Assembly: GCA_034431315.1 (NCBI GenBank)
Contig: DAOUDK010000128.1
Span: forward strand, 9,035 to 73,034
Length of the DNA stretch: 64,000 nt
Direction: 5' to 3'
DNA from: JAUWOY01 sp034431315
GTDB taxonomy: Bacteria > Chloroflexota > Anaerolineae > VGOG01
Of this stretch, positions 1-8,243 are shown piece by piece. The translations under genes were made by a program, and so were the position numbers. Position 1 is the first letter of the stretch. Each line of letters opens with the position of its first letter. Under the pieces are notes generated by a model, which did not search any database, was not told the origin of the DNA, and saw only the letters and a list, made by a program, of their open reading frames with translations.

Positions 1-206
1 TACAGATTTTGCTCGCCTACCTGCCGGAGCAACTGAGCCAGGAGGAGATCGAAGCCCAGGCCCGCCAAATCATCGAAGAGAGCGGGGCCGCCAGCCCGGC
101 TCAGATGGGCCAAGTTATGCGTCGGCTGATGCCGCTAATGCAGGGCAAAGCCGACGGCAAGCTCGTCAGCCAGGTGGTGAAAGAGCTCTTGGCTGGCAAG
201 ACGTGA
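1..206 (+). CDS. yqeY: GatB/YqeY domain protein, C-terminal part (cut by window start)
   Basis: The frame is open from the window edge (codons in phase with position 3) and reads QILLAYLPEQLSQEEIE, then a small helical domain ending KELLAGKT. This is the C-terminal tRNA-amidotransferase-like helical domain of YqeY/GatB proteins. The TTG at position 9 falls inside the conserved QILLAYLPEQL block, so the real start lies outside the window. YqeY is a small protein of poorly known role that shares the tail domain of the Glu-tRNA(Gln) amidotransferase B subunit. A stem-loop at 288-312 follows it. The identity is fairly secure; the function is not. Confidence 0.8.
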   Translation, partial: QILLAYLPEQLSQEEIEAQARQIIEESGAASPAQMGQVMRRLMPLMQGKADGKLVSQVVKELLAGKT

Positions 207-287
207 GAGCTCCTCTCATCTTGTGGAGGTATCTTCGTGTGGTCCTTCGCTAATTCAATGGATTCGCTTTAGAGATACGTTAACAAA

Positions 288-312
288 GGGGGAGCGCCTC
301 AGGTGCTCCCCC
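288..312 (+). terminator. Stem-loop after yqeY, probable terminator
   Basis: GGGGGAGC (288-295) pairs with GCTCCCCC (305-312) around a 9-nt loop, 80 bases after the yqeY stop. It lacks a clean U-tract, so it may act as a weak terminator or an mRNA-end structure. Confidence 0.55.
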
Positions 313-319
313 TGCGTTG

Positions 320-424
320 TTGAAAGTATCAGCTTCAGTAGATCCAAATCCTGAGCAGAGCGGGCTCCCACGCCCACGAACCGGCGGCATGGGAGCCGCC
401 TCTGCTATTGAAAGTATCAGTTTC
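320..424. repeat. Palindrome flanked by direct repeats, upstream of the HD gene
   Basis: TTGAAAGTATCAG followed by (C/T)TTC occurs at 320-336 and again at 408-424. Between them AGCAGAG-CGGGCTCCCA (about 354-370) is complementary to TGGGAGCCGCCTCTGCT (about 390-406), forming a long stem with a 19-nt loop. The element sits directly before the start of the HD phosphohydrolase. It could be a miniature mobile element or a structured leader. Confidence 0.55.
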
Positions 425-441
425 CTGAAAGAGGGCTTAAA

Positions 442-2547
442 GTGTCAGCAGTTGCTACCAACAACGTTGACCAGCGTAGGTCAATGCCCGACAAAAAAGG
501 TGTCACCTGGTGGATAGTGGTACGAGCCATCCTGGTCGGTTTGGTCTTCGTCCTGGTAATAAGCAGCATCCTGATCTTTGAGTTTCTGCCTGTGGATCGA
601 ATCATTCTGGACGAGGGGGACGTCAGCGACTCGGATATTCGCGCGCCCCGCGAGACCACTTATGTAAGCCAAATCTTGACCGAGGAGGCCAAAGACAGGG
701 CCGCGGCAGCAGTGAAGGACATATATGATCCCCCTGATGCCCGCGTGGCTCGCCAACAGGTGACCAAGGCCCGCCAGATCCTGGACTACATGGACTCAGT
801 GCGCCAGGATTCCTATGCCAGTCCAGAGCAGCAAAGGCAGTGGATCGAGGCTATCCCCGACCTCAGCCTCTCGACAGCGATCATTGACCAGATACTAAGC
901 CTCTCCGAGGAGAATTGGCAGGCGGTGCAAGCTGAGGCCATATCCGTGGTTGATGAAGCCATGAGGGAGGAGATCCGAGAGAGTCAACTGGATCAGGCCA
1001 GGCGAAGGGTCTCCACCCTGGTGGGCCTCGATCTCTCCGAAGTTCAGGCCGGAATTGTCAGCGAGCTGGCCAGAGACCTCATCAAACCCAACAGCTTCTA
1101 CAACGCCGAGAAGACAGACGAGGCCAAGCAGTTGGCCCGCGAGAGCGTGCAGCCCGTCAGCCGAACCATCGCGGAGGGGGAGATCATCCTGCGGGAAGGG
1201 GACATCGTCACCTCTCTCGACGTGGAAGCCCTCAGTGCCCTGGGGCTGCGCCAAGCTGAGATCGAATGGCAGGGAGTAGTCAGCACCATCATCTTAGTGC
1301 TGCTGACCACCATTATTTTGGGGCTGTACCTTGTCCGTTTTCGGTCGGAATACTGGGTAAGATGGCCCCGTCTGCTCCTGTTGCTTCTCCTGCTGGTCTT
1401 GTTCATCCTGACGGCCAAGCTGATGGTGTCCGACCAGGCCACCCGGTCGTATCTTCTCCCTACCGCTGCTCTGTCCATGCTGTTGACAGTGCTCCTGGGT
1501 CCTCAGTTGGCCATCACGGTGACAGTCCTGTTCAGCGTCATCGTGGGCTTCATGGCCGGTGGCTCCCTGGAACTGGCGACCTACGCCCTGGTAGGCGGCC
1601 TGATCGCATCCCTCAGCCTAAGCAGGGTCGAGAAGTTGAATGCTTTCTTTTGGGCAGGAATCTACGTTGCCCTGGCCAACCTGGCTGTGATCCTCACCTT
1701 CCACCTACCCAAGCAGGACTACGACGCGGTGCAGTTTTTGACCCTGGCCGGCTTCAGCCTGGTAAACGGGGGGCTATCGGCCAGCATAACCCTGGCCGGG
1801 TTCTACCTGTTGGGCACTTTGTTCGACATCACTACCTCTTTGCAGCTCATGGAGTTAGCCCGCCCTACCCATCCCCTCCTGCGCCAACTACTGCTCAAAG
1901 CGCCGGGCACCTACCATCACAGCATCCTGGTCAGCAACATGGCGGAAGAGGCGGCAGGGCGCATCGGGGCCGACGCCCTGCTGGCCCGAGTGGGAGCTTA
2001 TTACCACGACATAGGCAAGACCGTCCGGCCATATTTCTTCGTGGACAACCAGGTGGAGGGGGCGAACGTGCACGACCGCCTCGACCCGCGAACCAGCGCC
2101 CAGATCATCATCAGCCACGTCACGGACGGCCTGGATCTGGCTAAGAAGTATCGCTTGCCTAGCAAAGTACGTGATTTCATCGCCCAACATCATGGGACTA
2201 GCCTGGCCACCTACTTCTACCGGCAAGCTCTCGAAAGCGATGGAGACAAAGTAAACGAGGAGGATTTCCGCTATCTGGGGCCTAAGCCTCAGACCAAAGA
2301 GACAGCCATCATCATGCTGGCCGATAACTGCGAGGCTGCGGTGCGGGGTGAGCATCCCGACTCTCTCGAGGGAGTCGAGGAGCTGATACACAAGATCATC
2401 GGCAGCAAGATGTTGGACGGACAGTTGAATGAGTGCGACCTCACCCTGCACGATTTGGACGAGGTAAGAGGTGCTTTCGTCAGTATCTTGCAGGGCGTAT
2501 TCCATCCCCGCATCAAGTACCCTGAAGAGGCCAAGGTGGAGGGATGA
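442..2547 (+). CDS. 7TM-HD family phosphohydrolase (PgpH-like)
   Basis: This 701-residue membrane protein has the layout of 7TMR-HDED / 7TM-7TMR_HD / HD-domain proteins: a TM helix near residues 30-50, an extracytoplasmic domain (about 55-275), a block of about seven TM helices (275-480), then a cytoplasmic HD domain with HHS, the metal-binding HD pair (H522-D523, in YYHDIGK) and QHHG. Characterised relatives (Listeria PgpH) hydrolyse c-di-AMP; that this copy does so is inference. A GTG start at 442 is used here; an ATG at 484 preceded by GTAGG is an alternative that trims 14 residues and keeps the first TM helix. It overlaps ybeY by four bases (ATGA), as is common where the yqfF gene precedes ybeY. 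Confidence 0.85.
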   Translation: MSAVATNNVDQRRSMPDKKGVTWWIVVRAILVGLVFVLVISSILIFEFLPVDRIILDEGDVSDSDIRAPRETTYVSQILTEEAKDRAAAAVKDIYDPPDARVARQQVTKARQILDYMDSVRQDSYASPEQQRQWIEAIPDLSLSTAIIDQILSLSEENWQAVQAEAISVVDEAMREEIRESQLDQARRRVSTLVGLDLSEVQAGIVSELARDLIKPNSFYNAEKTDEAKQLARESVQPVSRTIAEGEIILREGDIVTSLDVEALSALGLRQAEIEWQGVVSTIILVLLTTIILGLYLVRFRSEYWVRWPRLLLLLLLLVLFILTAKLMVSDQATRSYLLPTAALSMLLTVLLGPQLAITVTVLFSVIVGFMAGGSLELATYALVGGLIASLSLSRVEKLNAFFWAGIYVALANLAVILTFHLPKQDYDAVQFLTLAGFSLVNGGLSASITLAGFYLLGTLFDITTSLQLMELARPTHPLLRQLLLKAPGTYHHSILVSNMAEEAAGRIGADALLARVGAYYHDIGKTVRPYFFVDNQVEGANVHDRLDPRTSAQIIISHVTDGLDLAKKYRLPSKVRDFIAQHHGTSLATYFYRQALESDGDKVNEEDFRYLGPKPQTKETAIIMLADNCEAAVRGEHPDSLEGVEELIHKIIGSKMLDGQLNECDLTLHDLDEVRGAFVSILQGVFHPRIKYPEEAKVEG

Positions 2548-3089
2548 GGGAAGCTCAAAGCTCAAAGCTCAAAGCTCAAATAACCATCCAGATTGCTCCC
2601 CGTTTCAGAGCTGAGGTTGACGAGGGAGACCTTCGTCGCGTGGCCGCAGAGGTTCTGGCACAAGAAGAGGTGGCAGAGGGAACAGAGCTAAGTCTCATCA
2701 TAACCGACGATGAAACCGTTCGCGAACTGAATCGCCGATTCCGTGATGTGGATGCCCCCACCGATGTCCTGGCCTTTGGCTCTGTACTTGGGCCGCCCTC
2801 TATCCTTGAGCCAGAGGACCAAGGGTATGGGAGCAAGTGCGCTGAGGTTGAGGAGCACTTCGTGAGCGCGCCAGAAAGCCCTCCCTACCTGGGCGATGTC
2901 GTGGTTTCTTACCAGCGGGCCCTGGCCCAGGCCGAGGAATTAGGCCACGCTGTCACGGAGGAACTAAAGCTGCTGGTCATTCACGGCATTCTGCACCTCC
3001 TGGGCTACGATCATCAAGAGGAGGCCGATGATCAGAAGATGAGGGAGAGAGAAGACCAAGTTTTGCATCTACCCGATAAAGGCCAATGA
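2544..3089 (+). CDS. ybeY: Endoribonuclease YbeY, rRNA maturation factor
   Basis: The C-terminal part carries the metal-binding motif HGILHLLGYDH (His147, His151, His157), diagnostic of the YbeY zinc-dependent endoribonuclease used in 16S rRNA 3'-end processing and ribosome quality control. TDVLAF (usually TDVLSF) and LGDVVVS are also present. Two oddities: the N-terminus is written by four tandem copies of AGCTCAA (2552-2579), and about 30 poorly conserved residues separate TDVLAF from LGDVVVS, giving 181 residues instead of the usual 150-160. The start overlaps the preceding stop (ATGA) and the stop overlaps the next gene in the same way, so the three genes are translationally coupled. Confidence 0.92.
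   Translation: MREAQSSKLKAQITIQIAPRFRAEVDEGDLRRVAAEVLAQEEVAEGTELSLIITDDETVRELNRRFRDVDAPTDVLAFGSVLGPPSILEPEDQGYGSKCAEVEEHFVSAPESPPYLGDVVVSYQRALAQAEELGHAVTEELKLLVIHGILHLLGYDHQEEADDQKMREREDQVLHLPDKGQ
2552..2579. repeat. Tandem heptamer AGCTCAA x4
   Basis: Four perfect head-to-tail copies of AGCTCAA lie eight bases into ybeY and encode the stretch SSKLKAQ. It is one of several unrelated short-period repeats scattered through the window. Confidence 0.9.
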
Positions 3090-3550
3090 AGCTGCTGCTC
3101 GATGGGATGCTGGGCCGACTGGCTAAGTGGTTACGACTCCTGGGCTACGATACGGCCTACTTTCCTGACTTGGATGACAACGAACTGGTGCGCCTGGCCC
3201 GTGCTCGAGGGCGCATCCTGTTGACCCGCGATGGAGAGTTGACGCGCCGGCGCGGGCTGAACAGCCTCTTCGTCGAGAGCGAGGAGTTGGAAGAGCAGCT
3301 CCAACAAGTTATCTCCGAACTGAATCTGGAGACCGAACGGCCCTTCTCCCGCTGCCCGGTTTGCAACACGCCCCTCCAGGAGGTCGAGAAACCATCGGTG
3401 AAGGGACGTGTTCCACCCTACATATTCCGAACCAAAGAGCACTTCAGCCTCTGCCCTGAGTGCGACCGGATCTACTGGCGGGGCACCCACTGGGCCAAAA
3501 TGCGCGGGGAAATCGCCCGAATGATCAGTGACCAGAAACCATCTGATTGA
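3086..3550 (+). CDS. Mut7-C RNase domain protein with zinc ribbon
   Basis: The 154-residue protein begins MKLLLDGMLGRLAKWLRLLGYDT and contains LLTRDGEL, the PIN-like Mut7-C fold (DUF82) with acidic residues typical of this nuclease group. A C-terminal CPVC...CPEC pair builds a zinc ribbon, as in stand-alone prokaryotic Mut7-C proteins. The fold is named for the C-terminal exonuclease-associated domain of eukaryotic Mut-7; the bacterial proteins are thought to be RNases but substrates are unknown. Position right after ybeY and before rsfS suggests a role around RNA or ribosome maturation (inference). Confidence 0.85.
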   Translation: MKLLLDGMLGRLAKWLRLLGYDTAYFPDLDDNELVRLARARGRILLTRDGELTRRRGLNSLFVESEELEEQLQQVISELNLETERPFSRCPVCNTPLQEVEKPSVKGRVPPYIFRTKEHFSLCPECDRIYWRGTHWAKMRGEIARMISDQKPSD

Positions 3551-3607
3551 AGGACTACCAGACCATCTGACCAACGACCATCTGACCAGAGGGAGGGAGG
3601 AAACAAA

Positions 3608-3952
3608 CTGGAATCAATAGAGCTGGCCAGGCAAATAGTCAACGCCATCGCCGACAAAAAGGGCTCCGACATCATTTTGTTGGACCTGCGTTCCATTTCC
3701 CTGTTGGCCGATTACTTCGTCATCTGCAGCGGGGAGAGTGAGCGTCAGGTCAAAGCCATTGTAGGTGAGATCACAGAGAAGACAAAAGCGGAGGGAGTCA
3801 GACCTTTGCACATCGAGGGGGAATCATCGTCGGGGTGGCTGTTGGTGGATTACGGCAGTGTTATCGTTCACGTCTTCTCACCCATCATGCGGGGCTATTA
3901 TCAACTGGAGAAGCTCTGGAGCGATGCCACGGTGGTGGTAAAAGTGCAGTAG
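3608..3952 (+). CDS. rsfS: Ribosomal silencing factor RsfS, apparent CTG start
   Basis: The protein (114 residues from 3608) matches the RsfS/Iojap family: ELARQIVNAIADKKGSDIILLDLR, then LADYFVICSG, WLLVDYGSVIVHVF and YYQLEKLW. RsfS binds uL14 on the 50S subunit and blocks subunit joining in starvation or stationary phase. The first ATG/GTG/TTG in frame is a TTG at 3677, which would cut off the conserved first helix. Reading upstream to the in-frame stop at 3548 there is no standard start, but a CTG at 3608 lies seven bases after a strong GGGAGGGAGG. I therefore call CTG as start. The length then matches the family. Confidence 0.85.
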   Translation: MESIELARQIVNAIADKKGSDIILLDLRSISLLADYFVICSGESERQVKAIVGEITEKTKAEGVRPLHIEGESSSGWLLVDYGSVIVHVFSPIMRGYYQLEKLWSDATVVVKVQ

Positions 3953-4012
3953 ACCATCAACGCTCCGGCGGGACCGCCAGATCCAGCCGCTGAGCGACGG
4001 GTTTGGCACTTG

Positions 4013-4031
4013 TCCTGAGCCTGTCGAAGGG
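4013..4031. repeat. Dispersed repeat TCCTGAGCCTGTCGAAGGG
   Basis: An intergenic copy of a 19-bp repeat that recurs in this window at 28588 (degenerate), 43577, 45686 (inverted) and 50362 (inverted, one-base insertion). It lies between the 3' ends of rsfS and the convergent small gene. Confidence 0.85.
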
Positions 4032-4069
4032 ATCCGTCGCGAGCGTGTAGGCTCCGATCATCAGCCTGA

Positions 4070-4369
4070 TCATAGCTGAAACCGGCCGGCGTCGCGCACT
4101 ATTTTATATTCAAAATTGGCAACGTAGGCAAGAAGCTCACTCTGCAGCTCGTGCCATTCCTCACTATCCAGGATACTGGTCATCGTGTCCAAGTCCTCGG
4201 CCACCGCTCCGGTCAGGATCTGGGGGCCGGAGCCGTAGACGGTGTACCATGCCTCCGTCGGCTGAATGTCCAACTTGAGCAGGCCGGGCACAAATTCGTT
4301 AACGATAAAATCAAAATAGACTGTTTCCAAGCCAGCCTTGATGTCCCAACTCATCAACAGTTTTACCAC
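4070..4369 (-). CDS. Small conserved-looking protein, function unknown
   Basis: A 99-residue soluble protein without signal peptide or known motif. It begins MVKLLMSWDIKAGLETVYFDFI and ends VRDAGRFQL; the alternation of strands and helices and the length suggest a ferredoxin-like or dimeric alpha/beta-barrel fold, which is only a guess. The GTG start at 4369 overlaps the stop of the M16 peptidase gene, implying co-translation; an ATG at 4354 is the alternative. Confidence 0.6.
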   Translation of the reverse strand: MVKLLMSWDIKAGLETVYFDFIVNEFVPGLLKLDIQPTEAWYTVYGSGPQILTGAVAEDLDTMTSILDSEEWHELQSELLAYVANFEYKIVRDAGRFQL

Positions 4370-5631
4370 GACTCAAGCAACTCCCGGAACCCCTCCTCAT
4401 CTTCGAAGGGCCCCACCACAGCCAGGTTAAGCCTCTCTCCCAGGAAGAGGCCCTGAGCCACCCGCTGAACGTCGGCGGCGGTCACGGCCTCTATAGCTTC
4501 TATCACCTCGTCCACTGTCAGAACCTCAGGTGAGAGCACCTCCTGACGGCCATACCAGGCAGCTATGCTGAAACTGTCCTCCATTTGGAGCAACAACCGC
4601 CCCTTGATGAACTCCTTGGCCTTGGTCAGTTCGTTGGCCGGCACACTTTCCTGCCTCAGCCTGTCCCACTCCGCTAAAACGGCCACGATCGCGTCTTCGA
4701 TCCGCCTGGGATCAACGCCAGCGTAAACCCCCACCGCTCCAGTATCGTGCATCCCACTGGCGTAGGAATAGATACTGTAGGCTAAGGCGCGCTTTTCCCT
4801 GATCTCAGTGAAAAGGCGAGAACTCATCCCCGCCCCCAATATGGTATTCAACAAACGCAGCTTGAAGCGATCTGGATGGTCCCGATGAATCCCAGGGACG
4901 CTAAGGCAGAGATGAGCCTGCGCCGTCTCTTTGTGGTGAATTCGCAGGCGCAACTCGGTCTGATTATCCTCGGCTGCCCGATAGGAAACGGCCTCGCCCG
5001 CGGCCCAATCGCCCAAAAAGGCAGCTATTCCCCCCACCACCTTTTCGTGCTCGATGTTGCCAGCCACGCTGATCACGGTGTTGCCCGGCTGGTAGCAGTG
5101 TTCCAAGTAAGTCGTCAAGCTCTCTCGGTCCAGCGTGCTGAGGCCCTCTTTGCTACCAGCGATGTCGCGCCCCAGGGGGTGATCTGGCCAGACCAATTCG
5201 CTCATGAGGAGAAAAACCAGACTGTCGGGCGTGTCCAGGGTCAGGTTGATCTCTTCGGCGATCACCAGACGCTCCCTGTTGATCTCGTCTGGATCAAACT
5301 TAGAATGGCGGAGCATGTCCACCAACACATCAATAGCGATATCCAAATGGGACTGGGCGACTTTGATCCAGTAGAGGCTCGATTCGAGGCCGGTGCCTGC
5401 GTTGAGTATCCCCCCGATTCCCTCGATGGCCACGGCGATATCCATGGCCGTAGGCCGCTTTTCCGTGCCTTTGAAGAGCATGTGCTCGATGAAATGAGAG
5501 ACGCCGCTCTGTGCATCCGATTCGTAGCGTGAGCCCACGCCGATGAAGAAGCCGATACTCACTGAGCGGGTGTGGGGTATGGCCGAAGTCAAGATCCGCA
5601 AGCCGTTATCGAGGACAGTTTTTTGATACAT
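4363..5631 (-). CDS. M16 family zinc peptidase (processing-peptidase-like)
   Basis: This 422-residue protein carries the inverted zinc motif HFIEH (His46, Glu49, His50) followed by MLFKGT, and VIAEEI supplying the distal glutamate around residue 126. Both halves of the M16 fold are present, including the C-terminal GAGMSSRLFTEIREKRALAYSI segment. The size and spacing match the bacterial single-chain processing-peptidase-like M16B group (YmxG/PqqL-related). Cytosolic, no signal peptide. It is followed by an overlapping small gene and preceded by the TPR lipoprotein gene 12 bases away, so the three may be one transcript. Substrate unknown. Confidence 0.9.
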   Translation of the reverse strand: MYQKTVLDNGLRILTSAIPHTRSVSIGFFIGVGSRYESDAQSGVSHFIEHMLFKGTEKRPTAMDIAVAIEGIGGILNAGTGLESSLYWIKVAQSHLDIAIDVLVDMLRHSKFDPDEINRERLVIAEEINLTLDTPDSLVFLLMSELVWPDHPLGRDIAGSKEGLSTLDRESLTTYLEHCYQPGNTVISVAGNIEHEKVVGGIAAFLGDWAAGEAVSYRAAEDNQTELRLRIHHKETAQAHLCLSVPGIHRDHPDRFKLRLLNTILGAGMSSRLFTEIREKRALAYSIYSYASGMHDTGAVGVYAGVDPRRIEDAIVAVLAEWDRLRQESVPANELTKAKEFIKGRLLLQMEDSFSIAAWYGRQEVLSPEVLTVDEVIEAIEAVTAADVQRVAQGLFLGERLNLAVVGPFEDEEGFRELLESW

Positions 5632-5643
5632 CCAAGCTCCTGT

Positions 5644-6315
5644 TTATTGCCCTTTAAGTTCTCTGAGCTGTCGTTCGGCTTCAACCTGGGCCTGTGGGTC
5701 CTGGGCAGGGCCCAACTCCAGAAAACGCTCGAAGGATTTGATGGCCTCCTCTTTGTTACCCTGGAGCTTATAGACCGTCCCCAGACCGAAATGAGCCTCA
5801 GGAAGGTTGGAGTCGTATTCCAGAGCTGCGTTGAACTCCTTGACAGCTTCGTCCATCCTCCCTATCTGGACGTAGGCCGCTCCCAGGAGATAATGCACCT
5901 CGGCGTCTCTTGGTTTGATATCCAAAGCCGCCTGGAACTCGCTCACCGCTTCGCTCAGTTGCCCCTTTTGATAGTAGACCACGCCCAGGTTGGAGTGGGC
6001 GTCGGCGTGATTGGCGTCCAAGCCCAGGACCGCCTTGAACTCCTCGGCGGCCTTGTCCAACTGGCCTCCCCCTGCATAGGCATTGCCCAGACGAAAGTGA
6101 GCTTCGGTCGAGGTCGGGTCGGCCTGGACAGCCGCCTCCAACTCGGCGATGGCTTTGTCCAAATCGCCTGCTTGCAAGTAGTCACGCCCCGCCTCCAGGT
6201 GCGCCAGGGGGTCACCCCCCGGCGTAGGCGTACCGCCACCACAGCCAACGAGGGCAAAAATCGCGCTCAGGGTCAAAAGTCCAATGACAAAGACCTTCAT
6301 CGAAAAGATTTTCAT
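5644..6315 (-). CDS. TPR-repeat lipoprotein
   Basis: The first 24 residues form a lipoprotein signal ending ALVGC (lipidated Cys25), then a Gly/Pro/Thr linker and about five tetratricopeptide repeats, for example AGRDYLQAGDLDKAIAELEA and LGNAYAGGGQLDKAAEEFKA. TPR solenoids hold protein partners, so this is probably a surface-attached scaffold. It lies 12 bases upstream of the M16 peptidase gene and 14 bases downstream of the MBL hydrolase gene in a tight minus-strand run. Confidence 0.88.
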   Translation of the reverse strand: MKIFSMKVFVIGLLTLSAIFALVGCGGGTPTPGGDPLAHLEAGRDYLQAGDLDKAIAELEAAVQADPTSTEAHFRLGNAYAGGGQLDKAAEEFKAVLGLDANHADAHSNLGVVYYQKGQLSEAVSEFQAALDIKPRDAEVHYLLGAAYVQIGRMDEAVKEFNAALEYDSNLPEAHFGLGTVYKLQGNKEEAIKSFERFLELGPAQDPQAQVEAERQLRELKGQ

Positions 6316-6329
6316 GATCGTTCCTCCGT

Positions 6330-6968
6330 CTACTGTTTGTAGTCCAGCAGCATGACCTGCGTTTCATCGGGAAGGCTGCTCTTGGTCACTTTCAGGCTCT
6401 CCTGGGTAGCTAACTTGCTGAGCCCCATCTCCTTAAGGAATTTACTCACCGAATCCAGCTTGACCTCCAGCGCTTTGGTCTTGTAGTGCATAGGGATGAC
6501 CAGGCGGGGTTCCAGCAAGCTGATGACTTCAGCCGCCTGGGCAGCGTTGATGGTGGAAACCGCGCCCACGGGTATGAGCAAAACGTCTATATCGCTCAAA
6601 GCCTCGACCTGGGATTGAGTCGGCACGTGGCCTAAATCGCCCAGGTGGCAAACCGTCAACCCCTCGAAGTCGAAGAGGAAAACAGTGTTGCGTCCCCGGC
6701 TCGCCCCCTTCTTCCGGTCGTGAAAAGTGGGGATGCCCGTGATAAAGACGCCGCGGACCTCGTACTCGCCGGGACCGACGATGATCTTGGGCTGGCCCTT
6801 GATCCCTTTTACGCAGTTGTGATCAGGGTGATCGTGACTGACGGTCACGATGTCAGTCCGAACCCTCGGCAGGGTGTAGCCGATACCCTTGTCATAGGGA
6901 TCGGTTATCACCGTGGCGAGCCTGTCCCGCAGCCTGAAGCAAGATTGCCCATACCAAGTGATTTCCAT
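6330..6968 (-). CDS. MBL-fold metallo-hydrolase (UPF0173/UlaG-like)
   Basis: This 212-residue protein begins MEITWYGQSCFRLRD and carries HDHPDHN, CHLGDLGH and PMHYKT, the metal-binding set of a minimal metallo-beta-lactamase fold of the UlaG/UPF0173 type. Such proteins hydrolyse small-molecule lactones, phosphodiesters or unknown substrates. It has its own promoter-like TATAAT on the minus strand (6992-6997) just before a GGAGG ribosome site and is the first gene of the run MBL, TPR lipoprotein, M16 peptidase, small protein. Confidence 0.87.
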   Translation of the reverse strand: MEITWYGQSCFRLRDRLATVITDPYDKGIGYTLPRVRTDIVTVSHDHPDHNCVKGIKGQPKIIVGPGEYEVRGVFITGIPTFHDRKKGASRGRNTVFLFDFEGLTVCHLGDLGHVPTQSQVEALSDIDVLLIPVGAVSTINAAQAAEVISLLEPRLVIPMHYKTKALEVKLDSVSKFLKEMGLSKLATQESLKVTKSSLPDETQVMLLDYKQ

Positions 6969-7020
6969 TCGACAGCACCTCCAATACCAGTATTATACTC
7001 AATTTGGCCTAAAAAGGAAA

Positions 7021-7045
7021 ATGCCCGCCCTGGCTGGGCGGGCAT
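7021..7045 (-). terminator. Rho-independent terminator after fabH
   Basis: ATGCCCGCCC and GGGCGGGCAT form a perfect 10-bp stem with a 5-nt loop. On the minus strand it is followed by TTTTCCTTTTT, so it ends the fabH transcript about 20 bases after its stop. Confidence 0.9.
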
Positions 7046-7066
7046 CGGAAAAGCAGGGCCTTCTTG

Positions 7067-8212
7067 TCAGTCCCGCTTGTCTGTGCTGGAATACAGGGGG
7101 AGCAGAAGAGCGCCAACTATAGCCGCCAGAACACCAACTGCGCCGCTGGCCAGAGATCTGACGCTACTGAAGGAGCGGTCCTTCAGAGACGCAAACGGCC
7201 AAGAGATGGGCCAGGACACCGCCTGGGGCATTCCGACTGTCACCACTGCGGCGGCCCAGGTCAGGCCGGCGCCGAAGCCCAGGAGGAGGATGTTGTCCCC
7301 TTCCTTCACCCGCCCCTCCTCTAGCGCCTCACAGAGGGCGATGGGGATAGAGGCGGCCGAGGTGTTACCGTACCTGTCAATGTTGATGTAGACCTTTTCC
7401 AAAGGCATCTCCAGGGACTTGGCGAAGGACTGGATGATCCTGAGATTAGCCTGGTGGGGAATGAGAAGGGCGATGTCGTCCATGGACAAGCCACAGCCCT
7501 CAATGGCCCGGACGGCCGCCTGGGCCGGTATCTTGGTAGCGAATTTGAAGACGCGTCTTCCGTCCATTTTGATGTAGTGCATCCCTTTGTCCAGGGCCTC
7601 CTGGCACGGAGGATTCCGGCTGCCGCCGGCGGGCACGATGAGAGCATCGTACTCGCTACCCTTGGAGCCCAGGGTGAAAGAGAGAACCCCTGTGGGGGCC
7701 TCGCTGGCCTGCAAGACCACGGCACCGGCTCCGTCCCCGAAGAGGACGCAGGTGGCGCGATCTTCCCAGTCCACGAAGCGGCTGGGGATCTCGGCGCCGA
7801 TGACCAGCACGTTGTCGTAGGTTCCAGCAGCGATGAACTGGTGAGCGGAGGCCAGGGCGTAGACGAAGCCTGTGCAGCCGGCGGCAAGATCGAAAGCAGC
7901 GGCATGAGGGGCTGCCAACATATCTTGAAGCATGCTGGAGACAGAGGGTATAAGGTAGTCAGGGGTGGAGGTAGCCACGATGATGAGGTCCAGGTCTCGT
8001 GGATCCAGTTCGGCCACCGCCAAGGCATCCTGGCTGGCGGAGAGGGACATCGTCGAGACCGCCTCATCTGGCCCCGCTATCCGCCGCTCCCTGATGCCTG
8101 TACGGGCCAGGATCCACTCATCGCTGGTCTGTACCATCTTCTCCAGGTCCTGGTTAGTCAAAATCCTCTCAGGGACATACTTGCCCCAACCGGTGATTCC
8201 GGAATATCTCAT
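7067..8212 (-). CDS. fabH: 3-oxoacyl-ACP synthase III with C-terminal membrane tail
   Basis: FabH condenses acetyl-CoA or a branched acyl-CoA with malonyl-ACP to start fatty-acid synthesis. The catalytic triad is visible: Cys113 in AAGCTGFVYAL, His in LLIPHQANLR and Asn in YGNTSAASIP. The normal enzyme ends at about residue 327 with GAGLTWAAAVV; here about 50 further residues follow, including a hydrophobic stretch (GAVGVLAAIVGALLLPLY) able to span the membrane. That tail is not part of known FabH proteins and could anchor the enzyme, or result from loss of the normal stop. No other fatty-acid genes adjoin it. Confidence 0.9.
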   Translation of the reverse strand: MRYSGITGWGKYVPERILTNQDLEKMVQTSDEWILARTGIRERRIAGPDEAVSTMSLSASQDALAVAELDPRDLDLIIVATSTPDYLIPSVSSMLQDMLAAPHAAAFDLAAGCTGFVYALASAHQFIAAGTYDNVLVIGAEIPSRFVDWEDRATCVLFGDGAGAVVLQASEAPTGVLSFTLGSKGSEYDALIVPAGGSRNPPCQEALDKGMHYIKMDGRRVFKFATKIPAQAAVRAIEGCGLSMDDIALLIPHQANLRIIQSFAKSLEMPLEKVYINIDRYGNTSAASIPIALCEALEEGRVKEGDNILLLGFGAGLTWAAAVVTVGMPQAVSWPISWPFASLKDRSFSSVRSLASGAVGVLAAIVGALLLPLYSSTDKRD

Positions 8213-8243
8213 CTATTACCTCCATGTGTACTTGCTAAAAATC

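Noticed and set aside
1266..2144. Second open frame inside the HD phosphohydrolase gene
   Set aside because: Pro/Arg/Gly-rich shadow without start signals; the real gene's TM and HD motifs occupy the region.
2552..2579. Tandem array as a CRISPR
   Set aside because: Units are seven bases, directly abutting, without spacers; no cas gene in the window.
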